Source of the DNA: Actinomycetota bacterium
GTDB lineage: Bacteria; Actinomycetota; Acidimicrobiia; Acidimicrobiales; Ilumatobacteraceae
Direction: 5' to 3'
Assembly: GCA_030645495.1 (NCBI GenBank)
Contig: JAUSLV010000026.1
Location: forward strand, 62,001 to 126,000
Length of the DNA: 64,000 nucleotides
The translations under genes and the position numbers were made by a program. Below are positions 57,520 to 64,000 of the stretch, one piece after another (position 1 is the stretch's first letter; each line of letters begins with the position of its first letter). The notes under the pieces were generated by a model that saw only the letters and a list, made by a program, of their open reading frames with translations, was not told the DNA's origin and did no database searches.

Positions 57520-58854
57520 ATGACCGGCGTGAGCGGTGTGAGCGGGGTGACCGGCGCGGTGCGCACGATCCTGCACGTCGACATGGACGCGTTCTACGTG
57601 AGCGTCGAGCTGCGTCGGCGCCCCGACCTGCGAGGTCGTCCGGTGGTGGTGGGTGGCACCGGGTCGCGCGGCGTGATCGCCGCGGCATCGTACGAGGCGC
57701 GCCGCTTCGGCGTGCGCTCGGCGATGCCATCCACGACGGCGCGGCGCATCTGTCCGCAGGTGGTGTTCCTGCCGGGCGACCACGAGTTGTACGCCACGGT
57801 CAGCACACAGGTGCACGAGATCTTCCATTCGGTGACCCCGTTCGTCGAGCCGCTGGCTCTCGACGAGGCGTTCCTCGACGTGACCGGCGCGGTGCGGCTG
57901 TTCGGCGACGGCCTGCAGATCGCCGAGCACGTGCGCGACGAAGTCTGGCGGCAGCTCGATCTGCGCTGCTCGGTGGGCGTCGCGCCCAACAAGTTCCTCG
58001 CCAAGTTGGCGTCGGTGGCGGCCAAACCGAAGGCCACGCCGGCAGGTGTCGTGGCCGGTGCCGGCGTGGTGGTGGTGCCGCCCGGTGGCGAGCTGGCGTT
58101 CCTGCACCCGTTGCCGGTGAAGGCGCTGTGGGGTGTGGGGCCGGCGACGCTCGAACGGCTCGAGCGGCTGGGGGTGCGCACGGTGCGCGACCTGGCCGCG
58201 CTCGACGAGGCCGCCGTGGTGGCGGCGGTGGGCAAGGCGCACGGCCAGCATCTGCACCGCCTGTCGTGGGCACTCGACGACCGCCCGGTGGAAGTGGATC
58301 GCGGCATGAAGTCGATCGGCCACGAAGAGACCTACCCGACCGACCTGTACACCCACGACGAACTGCGCCGCGAGCTGGTGCGCCTGGCCGATGGGGTCGC
58401 CGGGCGGCTGCGGGCCGCTGGCACGGCGGCGCGCACGCTGACGTTGAAGGTGCGCTTCAACGACTTCCACACGATCACCCGTTCGGTCACGCTGCCCGGC
58501 CCGGTCGACACTGCGCACGCGATCGCCAAGGCCGTCGCACCGCTGCTCGCTGCGGTCGACCCTTCGCCCGGCGTGCGCCTGTTGGGTGTCAGCTCCACGA
58601 ACTTCGGGGAGCAGGCCGAACAATTGAGCCTCGACGGGCTGCTCGACGCAGAGCCCGGCGGCGACGTGGCCGACGAACGCGAGTGGCAGGCCGCGGAGGA
58701 GACGATCGATGCGATCCGTTCGCGCTTCGGCAATGCCGCGATCGGCCCGGCGAGCGCGGTGAGCGCCAACGGGCTGCGCCTGGTGCGGCGCGGTGCGCAG
58801 CAATGGGGCCCCGACCAGCAGCCCGACCCGCGTCCTGACCAGGAGCCTGAATAG
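57520..58854 (+). CDS. dinB: DNA polymerase IV (Y-family)
   Basis: 444 residues. The palm has ILHVDMDAFYVSVEL and LDEAFLDVTG with the catalytic acids, and CSVGVAPNKFLAKLASVAAKP. The helix-hairpin-helix region (ALWGVGPATLERLERLG), little-finger domain and a C-terminal beta-clamp motif QLSLDGL (consensus QLxLF) follow. It is an error-prone translesion polymerase. ATG 57520 starts 16 bases after the Nudix gene. A Pro/Asp/Gln tail (PDQQPDPRPDQEPE) is disordered. Confidence 0.95.
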   Translation: MTGVSGVSGVTGAVRTILHVDMDAFYVSVELRRRPDLRGRPVVVGGTGSRGVIAAASYEARRFGVRSAMPSTTARRICPQVVFLPGDHELYATVSTQVHEIFHSVTPFVEPLALDEAFLDVTGAVRLFGDGLQIAEHVRDEVWRQLDLRCSVGVAPNKFLAKLASVAAKPKATPAGVVAGAGVVVVPPGGELAFLHPLPVKALWGVGPATLERLERLGVRTVRDLAALDEAAVVAAVGKAHGQHLHRLSWALDDRPVEVDRGMKSIGHEETYPTDLYTHDELRRELVRLADGVAGRLRAAGTAARTLTLKVRFNDFHTITRSVTLPGPVDTAHAIAKAVAPLLAAVDPSPGVRLLGVSSTNFGEQAEQLSLDGLLDAEPGGDVADEREWQAAEETIDAIRSRFGNAAIGPASAVSANGLRLVRRGAQQWGPDQQPDPRPDQEPE

Positions 58855-58920
58855 AGCTGTCGCGTTGTATGCGCGGGCGAATCGTGCGAAGATGCGAGCA
58901 CCGCCGCCCAGGAGTCCGCC

Positions 58921-59274
58921 ATGCCGCTGTCGGAAGACGAACAACGCATATTGCGCCAGATCGAAGAGCAGCTGCAACGCGACCCTGGTTTCGGCCGCAC
59001 CCTCCACCGTCCGGCCATGCACAGCCGCCGCAGCTTGCTGGCCTGGGGCATGGCCGCGGTCGCCGGGCTGGCGCTCACGGTTGCGCTGCTCTCGGTCAGC
59101 CCGTACCTGTCATTCGGCGCCTTCATCGGCGCGGTGGTTGCCGCACTGTTCGCCGAGCGGCAGGCCCGTGCGATCGGCGAGGCCAGCCTCAACCACCTCT
59201 CCGAGTCGGTGCGTGGTCGGTTCGGTGCCACCCCGCGGCCCGGTGGGCCCGGCGGCGACGACCCGCGTCACTGA
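58921..59274 (+). CDS. DUF3040 family membrane protein
   Basis: 117 residues. It begins MPLSEDEQRILRQIEEQL, the well-known DUF3040 N-terminus, followed by two hydrophobic segments (~38-58, 62-82) and a charged C-tail. These proteins are typical of actinobacteria and often lie near cell-division or wall genes; role unknown. ATG 58921 has CAGGAG upstream. It is convergent with the transglutaminase operon across a 58-base gap. Confidence 0.87.
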   Translation: MPLSEDEQRILRQIEEQLQRDPGFGRTLHRPAMHSRRSLLAWGMAAVAGLALTVALLSVSPYLSFGAFIGAVVAALFAERQARAIGEASLNHLSESVRGRFGATPRPGGPGGDDPRH

Positions 59275-59332
59275 GCATTCGGTGCACCACGCCGGCAGCG
59301 TCGCCGCCTGGGTTCGCGCTCGTGGCAGTGGT

Positions 59333-61606
59333 TCAGCCGGCGAAGCGACGGCGCATCAGCCGCACGTCGAACAGCATCCGTAGGCGGGTGCGCGTAGGAA
59401 TGCGCTGGCGACAGATCCCGTCGATCTCCTTGGCCAGCGTGTCGCACCGTTCGGCCGTGGTGCGATCGATCGCCTTCGGCGAGTAGACCGCGCGGGTCAC
59501 GTACGTGGCCAGTTCGCGGAGGGCACGCTGATCTGCGCCGGTGGACCGTTCGGCCACAGTGGCGTACTCCAGCGGGGTGGCGCCACCGACCGCTGGTGCG
59601 CCGGCCAATGACAGCGCACCGAGGGTGCGTTGCCACGCACTGACCACGCGGGCGGCATCGGTTCCGTCGTGGCGGTGCGCGAGGTGCCGCACCACGAACG
59701 GTGCCAAGAGCATCCAGGCCAGCGCGCCACCTGCGAGCAGCGCCAACAGCAACGCCAGCGGCAGCCCTCCCGAGGACTCACCGTCGCCGGTGGCCCCGCC
59801 CGCCGCGACCGTGGTGGTGGTGACACCCGCCGGCGGGGTGGTCGTGGTGGTGCTGGCGGTCGGGTCGCCGGGGGTGGTGGTGGGCGTGGTGGTGCTGGGC
59901 GTGCCGTCCGTGCCGGGGGTGACGCCGCTCTGGTCCTGTTCGGCGGCGATGCCGGTGTACGCGGCGGTGTCGCCGTTGCCGCGCCCGGGGGTCGGCTCGA
60001 ACGCCACCCAGCCGAGCCCGTCGAACCACACTTCCGGCCAGGCGTGCGCGTGCCGCCCGTACACGTGGTACAGGCCATCGGCGCCCAGGTCGCCGCCGGT
60101 GAATCCGACGGCCACGCGAGCCGGCAGCCCCAGCAAGCGAGCCATCACCGCGAACGTTCCGGCGAACTGCTGGCAGAAGCCACGCCGCTCGCGAAGGAAT
60201 GCATCGATCGCGTCGTTGCTGTTGCCGTACTGCACGTCGGTGTCGTAGATGAACTCGCTGCGGAACCAGTTCTGCAGCGCGATGGCCTTGTCATACGCCG
60301 TCGCGGCCCCCTGTGTCGCCGCCAGCGCCAGGTCGCGGGCGGAGACCGGTAGACCGCCCGGCAACTCGAAGTACGAACTGTCGGTGCCGCTGTTGCCGGT
60401 GGAGCGCAACACGTCGGGCGACAACTCCAGCACCTTCGACCACACGCGAACGGTGTCGTTCTTCTTCAGCTGCGTGTCGGGCAACACCAGGCTCTGCGAG
60501 TCGGCGGTCCATTGCACCAACGTCGGGCTGACTTGCACCGGGCGGTACGCGGCGGGCAGCAGGTGGCCACCGAGGTTGACGATCGTGATCTCCTGCTCGA
60601 TGGTCCTGCCCCCGAACGGCACCTCGCCAGTGCGGTCGCCCATCTCGAGCAGGGTCTCGTCGCCGGGTTCCCAGCTCTCACCATCGAACACCGGCAAGCC
60701 GATCTCACGCCAGTAGTGCGCCCCGTCCGACGACTTCACCGTGAACAGCTCGAGCTTGCCCCGGTTGCGGAGTTGTGCCCCGATGCTGACGATCGGGCTG
60801 AGCACCTCGGTGACGCTGCCGCTGCGGTTGCGGGTGTCCACGAGTGCGGTGTCGCCGGCCCCCGGCACGAGCGGGCCCACTGCCGCCGCGACGATCGCCG
60901 TGACGCCGACCATCACCGCGATCATCGGCAGCGCGGCGACCATCCCCAACTTGCGGGCACCCATCCACGCCGTCTCCTCCGATGTGAACCGGAAGCGCAG
61001 CACGGCCACCACCAGCAGTGCCACGCCCACCCACAAGGCGGCGACCTCCACGCGGTGACGGTCGGTGCCGAGGGCGGCGGTGAACACGAACACCACGCCG
61101 GAGGGCACGATCGTCTCCATGCGCCCCATCGCCCTGAACGCGAACGTGTCGGCCATCACCGCGCACAGTGCCAGCGCCGCCGTCGCGGCGACGACCCAGT
61201 TGCCGACGCTGGGCACGGGCGCGACTGCGGTGGGGAACTGCTCGACCACCAGCCGCACGTCGACGCGCATCAGCTGCAGGGTGCGCGAGGTGGGTAGCAG
61301 GCCGCCCATCGTGGTGCGGTAGTACGCCAGCGAGAGGAACTCGAGGACCGCGAACATCACGATCGGCAGCGCCACGATCAGCGGCGTGCGCACGAAGCGC
61401 AACAGCGCGGCCGTGAGGTGGGTGCCGACGATGACGGTGAGCATCGGCTCGAGGAAGTTCCAGTCGGGGAACACACGACACAGGCTGACCGCCGTGACCG
61501 CGGTGAGCGCCGTCACACACAGCGTGGGCACCACCTGTGTTCCGTCGAGGCGGCTCGGTCGGGTGCCGTTGGCGGCGCTCGCGGGTGTGACGGCCGGCTG
61601 GTTCAT
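59333..61606 (-). CDS. Transglutaminase-like membrane protein
   Basis: 757 residues. The N-terminal ~220 residues hold about six to seven membrane spans. An extracellular beta region (~230-430), then a transglutaminase core follow, with the Cys in RRGFCQQFAGTFAVMARLLG, His in GRHAHAWPEVWFDG and the following Asp/Trp. A Thr/Pro-rich linker (TTTTPPAGVTTTT) precedes a last span (~620-640) and a cytoplasmic tail. It overlaps the DUF58 gene by ATGA. These proteins form the MoxR-DUF58-TGase group; some relatives process or crosslink envelope proteins. Confidence 0.9.
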   Translation of the reverse strand: MNQPAVTPASAANGTRPSRLDGTQVVPTLCVTALTAVTAVSLCRVFPDWNFLEPMLTVIVGTHLTAALLRFVRTPLIVALPIVMFAVLEFLSLAYYRTTMGGLLPTSRTLQLMRVDVRLVVEQFPTAVAPVPSVGNWVVAATAALALCAVMADTFAFRAMGRMETIVPSGVVFVFTAALGTDRHRVEVAALWVGVALLVVAVLRFRFTSEETAWMGARKLGMVAALPMIAVMVGVTAIVAAAVGPLVPGAGDTALVDTRNRSGSVTEVLSPIVSIGAQLRNRGKLELFTVKSSDGAHYWREIGLPVFDGESWEPGDETLLEMGDRTGEVPFGGRTIEQEITIVNLGGHLLPAAYRPVQVSPTLVQWTADSQSLVLPDTQLKKNDTVRVWSKVLELSPDVLRSTGNSGTDSSYFELPGGLPVSARDLALAATQGAATAYDKAIALQNWFRSEFIYDTDVQYGNSNDAIDAFLRERRGFCQQFAGTFAVMARLLGLPARVAVGFTGGDLGADGLYHVYGRHAHAWPEVWFDGLGWVAFEPTPGRGNGDTAAYTGIAAEQDQSGVTPGTDGTPSTTTPTTTPGDPTASTTTTTPPAGVTTTTVAAGGATGDGESSGGLPLALLLALLAGGALAWMLLAPFVVRHLAHRHDGTDAARVVSAWQRTLGALSLAGAPAVGGATPLEYATVAERSTGADQRALRELATYVTRAVYSPKAIDRTTAERCDTLAKEIDGICRQRIPTRTRLRMLFDVRLMRRRFAG

Positions 61607-62742
61607 GCGGCCGACCTGCCGTGCACGAGCTGGTTCCAACCGCTCGCGAAGCGATCGAGCGAGGTGCCGTCGATCGCGAAGCCCTTGCCACCGCCGGGCG
61701 GGCGCGAAGTGGCCACGGTGAGTAGCACCTCGTCGGGCGCGATCTTGGCCGCGATCTCGGTCGCCGAGCGGCTGCCGGTGTGCCCGGTCACGACCACAAC
61801 CAGCCCCAGCCCGTCGGAATGGGTGTGCCCGCCGGCCGTGTGATCGACGGGGTCGCCACCGACCTCCACGGTGGCCAGCCAGCGCAGCGACAACGGCGCG
61901 ACGTCGGGGCCGCGCAGATCGATGCCCGGGGCGACGAGACGAGTGTTCACCCCTGCCGCGGTGGCGGAGGCGACGGCGCTCGCCGCGGCGGTGACCGCGC
62001 GCTCGAACGAGTCGTCGTCGTCGTACGCGTCGGCCATGGTGTCGAGCACCACCGTGCAGTGGCGCAGCCCTTCCTCCGCCGTCTCGCGGACGATCAGCGT
62101 GCCCACTCGCGCGGTGGTCTTCCAGTTGATCCGCCGCAGATCGTCACCAGGGGCGTACTCGCGCTGTGAATGGAACTCGCTCCCAGTGTGGCCATAGGCC
62201 TTCATCCGCAGGTGCTCGCCCAGTCGGCCGGCCGTGCCGACAGCGGGGAACGCAAGCGGAACCCGCTCGGGTACCACCATCACTTCGTCGGCGCCGGCCA
62301 TCCACCGCGACGTGACCGCGAGGCCCAGCGGGTCGGTGCGCTCGGCGCGCAATGGCCCGGTCTGCAACACGCCACGGCGAGTGGTGGGCACCCGATAGGC
62401 GGCGGTGCACGAAGCCCCGGAACCGAGTGGGGCCAGTTGCATCGGGGCGCCCCCCTTGTCGCCCACGGGCTCCCACAGCTTCAGCCGAGGCGACCGGATT
62501 CCGGCACGGTTGGTGACCTGCAGGTCCACTCGTGCCGGTTCGCCCACCGACACCGTCGGCGGGCGTAGCACGCGCCGCACCTCGATGCGCGGCAACGGCC
62601 GGTTCACCAGCAGCAGTGCCACCACGAGTGCGACCGCCAGCGCGACACCGATGACGAACAGCTCCATCAGCCCGAACACCCGACCGGTGGCGATCGATGC
62701 CACCGCGGCAGCGAGCATCGCCCAGCCCTGGCGGGTGGGCAT
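61603..62742 (-). CDS. DUF58 domain protein
   Basis: 379 residues. Two spans near the N-terminus (~5-22 and ~28-45), then the DUF58 signature SQREYAPGDDLRRINWKTTAR (~190-210) and a VWA-like fold with VVLDTMAD (MIDAS-like Asp). Usually encoded between MoxR and a transglutaminase, as here. It overlaps both neighbours (ATGA downstream; TGATG upstream with MoxR). Confidence 0.92.
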   Translation of the reverse strand: MPTRQGWAMLAAAVASIATGRVFGLMELFVIGVALAVALVVALLLVNRPLPRIEVRRVLRPPTVSVGEPARVDLQVTNRAGIRSPRLKLWEPVGDKGGAPMQLAPLGSGASCTAAYRVPTTRRGVLQTGPLRAERTDPLGLAVTSRWMAGADEVMVVPERVPLAFPAVGTAGRLGEHLRMKAYGHTGSEFHSQREYAPGDDLRRINWKTTARVGTLIVRETAEEGLRHCTVVLDTMADAYDDDDSFERAVTAAASAVASATAAGVNTRLVAPGIDLRGPDVAPLSLRWLATVEVGGDPVDHTAGGHTHSDGLGLVVVVTGHTGSRSATEIAAKIAPDEVLLTVATSRPPGGGKGFAIDGTSLDRFASGWNQLVHGRSAA

Positions 62743-63740
62743 CAGCGGCCTGCCGGGACGGGCACCGCCGCGAGCAACTCATGGATCGCGATCTCGGCGG
62801 TGAGGCCCCGCGCCGACGCATCGGGGCGCAGCATCACGCGGTGGGCGAGCACCGGCACAGCGACCGCCTTCACATCGTCGGGGATCGCATAGTCGCGGCC
62901 GTGGGCGGCAGCGTGCGAGCGGGCGGCGCGAGCGAGCTGCAGCGTGGCGCGTGGCGACATGCCCAGCAGCAGGCCGTGGTGCGCGCGGCTGGCCTCGGCG
63001 AGATCCACCATGTAGCTCTTCAGCACGCCGGCCACGTGCACCATCCGCACTGCCTGGCACATCATCACGACCTCGTCCGTGGAGATCACGGCTTGCAGCG
63101 CGTGCAGCGCATCGGCGGCGCCGTTGCTGTCGAGGATCGCGATCTCCGCCTGGCGACCGGGATACCCCAACGACAGCCGCATCAGGAAGCGGTCGAGTTG
63201 GCTCTCCGGCAGGCGGTAGGTGCCCTCTTGCTCGACCGGGTTCTGCGTCGCCGCCACCATGAACGGGGTGGGCAGCCGGTGGCTGATGCCGTCGGCACTC
63301 ACCTGACGCTCTTCCATCGCTTCCAGCAGGGCCGATTGGGTCTTGGGCGAGGCGCGGTTGATCTCGTCGGCGAGCACGATGTTGGCGAACAATGGGCCGG
63401 GCTGGAACACGAACGTCTCGGTGGCCCGCTGGAACACGCTGACGCCGACCAGGTCGGTGGGCAGCAGGTCGGGGGTGAACTGCACTCGCTTCCAGCTGCA
63501 GTCGATCGACGCGGCGAGTGCCTTGGCCAAGCTGGTCTTGCCGACGCCGGGGACGTCCTCGATGAGCAGATGGCCTTCGGCGAGCAGGCACATCACCGCC
63601 AGATCGATCGCGTCGCGCTTGCCGTGCACCACGGACGCGATGTTGCCGGTGATCGCGTCGAACAGTTGCGCGAACGTCAAAGTGGGCTGGATGGGGGTCG
63701 CCGTCACGGGTGAGAGGGTAGACCGCACAAGGTCCATCAC
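62742..63740 (-). CDS. MoxR family AAA+ ATPase
   Basis: 332 residues. The Walker A is EDVPGVGKTSLAKALA, Walker B is VLADEINRASPKTQSALLEAME and sensor 1 VAATQNPVEQEGT. MoxR ATPases act as chaperones that mature partner proteins with VWA domains. Start GTG 63740 or ATG 63737; GTG 63707 (leaderless, after a TACCCT box at 7 bases) is an attractive alternative because it begins VTATPIQPTLTF. It heads the MoxR-DUF58-transglutaminase operon and is divergent from a ROK-family gene. Confidence 0.93.
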   Translation of the reverse strand: MMDLVRSTLSPVTATPIQPTLTFAQLFDAITGNIASVVHGKRDAIDLAVMCLLAEGHLLIEDVPGVGKTSLAKALAASIDCSWKRVQFTPDLLPTDLVGVSVFQRATETFVFQPGPLFANIVLADEINRASPKTQSALLEAMEERQVSADGISHRLPTPFMVAATQNPVEQEGTYRLPESQLDRFLMRLSLGYPGRQAEIAILDSNGAADALHALQAVISTDEVVMMCQAVRMVHVAGVLKSYMVDLAEASRAHHGLLLGMSPRATLQLARAARSHAAAHGRDYAIPDDVKAVAVPVLAHRVMLRPDASARGLTAEIAIHELLAAVPVPAGR

Positions 63741-63776
63741 GGTGCGCGGTCCGTTCTGCCCGCTACCGTCGGGGAC

Positions 63777-64000
63777 GTGACCGTCTGCTATCTCGCCATC
63801 GACGTGGGCAGCGCCAAGCTCGCTGCCGCGATCGTCAGCGACCAGGCAGAAGTGCTCGTGCGTGACCGCGTGGCCACTCCGCAGCGCGACGTCTGGCCGG
63901 CGGTCGCCCGGCTGGTGAAGCGGGTGCTCGCTGCTGCCCCCAACGCGCCCGTCGCGTGTGGGGTGGGTTGTGGCGGCCCGATGAACGCGCCCGAGCGCAC
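63777..64000 (+). CDS. ROK family protein (N-terminus, cut by window edge)
   Basis: The first 74 codons of a sugar kinase or ROK-type regulator. It begins MTVCYLAIDVGSAKLAAAI, the first phosphate loop with Ser-Ala in place of Gly-Thr. GTG 63777 sits 7 bases after TACCGT (63764-63769), so a leaderless mRNA is expected. The zinc signature lies beyond the edge. Confidence 0.72.
   Translation, partial: MTVCYLAIDVGSAKLAAAIVSDQAEVLVRDRVATPQRDVWPAVARLVKRVLAAAPNAPVACGVGCGGPMNAPER

Noticed and set aside
57238-58854. Nudix-polymerase fusion frame
   Set aside because: The first 94 residues are an alternate frame of the Nudix gene; polymerase IV starts at 57520.

Overview
The window is high-GC chromosomal DNA of an actinobacterium. 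It carries lineage-typical genes: a WhiB regulator, an MtrA/MtrB two-component pair with an LpqB-like lipoprotein gene, PimB-type and polyprenol-phosphate mannosyltransferases, a DUF3040 protein, and an actinobacterial RNase P RNA. GTG starts are common. Many promoters have a TANNNT -10 box about 7 bases before the start codon, which implies leaderless mRNAs. Short threonine-rich linkers recur in exported proteins. Together these suggest Acidimicrobiia (Ilumatobacter-like), but the class assignment is inference. I see no transposase, integrase, CRISPR array or phage gene. The only accessory-looking piece is a small VapBC-like toxin-antitoxin pair beside tRNA-Val.

Layout. 0-3.4 kb: start of an acyl-CoA dehydrogenase behind a GntR/FCD regulator with a palindromic operator, two conserved hypotheticals, an inositol-phosphatase-family protein, tRNA-Val(UAC) and VapBC. 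3.4-11.2 kb: a four-PAS GGDEF-EAL protein, a glycosidase-like lipoprotein, a PanB-fold protein that lacks PanB ligands, and a lipoprotein joining BNR and pentapeptide repeats. 11.2-18.3 kb: ThpR, two cytochromes P450 (one behind a 28-bp palindrome), an HxlR regulator divergent from a cupin gene, a TIGR03086 protein, an acetyl-CoA hydrolase/transferase-family protein and a one-span membrane protein. 18.4-24.3 kb: cold-shock protein, Gfo/Idh oxidoreductase, class A penicillin-binding protein, zinc-ribbon coiled-coil protein, membrane protein, phosphoglycerate-mutase-family phosphatase and rnpB.

24.3-34.1 kb is the most interesting stretch. It holds two Tat-exported ferritin-like proteins. It also holds a tightly overlapped operon of glpD, an alkyl-DHAP-synthase-like flavoenzyme, a membrane protein and an FGGY kinase. 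Divergent from this is a PerR-like regulator followed by a rubrerythrin without a rubredoxin domain, a GlpC-like Fe-S oxidoreductase and a DUF3501 protein, which look like one peroxide-defence module.

34.2-44.5 kb: WhiB, trpD, homoserine-kinase-like protein, exonuclease/UvrC-like protein, NYN nuclease, small Cys protein, QueG, PimB-type mannosyltransferase, membrane protein, SRPBCC protein, ROK kinase and DinB-like protein. Several of these genes also neighbour pimB' in mycobacteria. 44.5-52.2 kb: exported trypsin-like protease, inorganic pyrophosphatase, an ACT-domain protein preceded by a 17-bp triple repeat, alanine aminotransferase, a second acetyl-CoA hydrolase/transferase-family protein, glpK with a coupled membrane protein, and phosphofructokinase. 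52.2-64 kb: mtrA-mtrB-(short lpqB-like), an inositol-phosphatase-family protein, polyprenol-phosphate mannosyltransferase, Nudix hydrolase, DNA polymerase IV, DUF3040, the MoxR-DUF58-transglutaminase operon, and the start of a ROK-family gene cut by the right edge.

All functions are read from motifs and context by eye; no database search was run.
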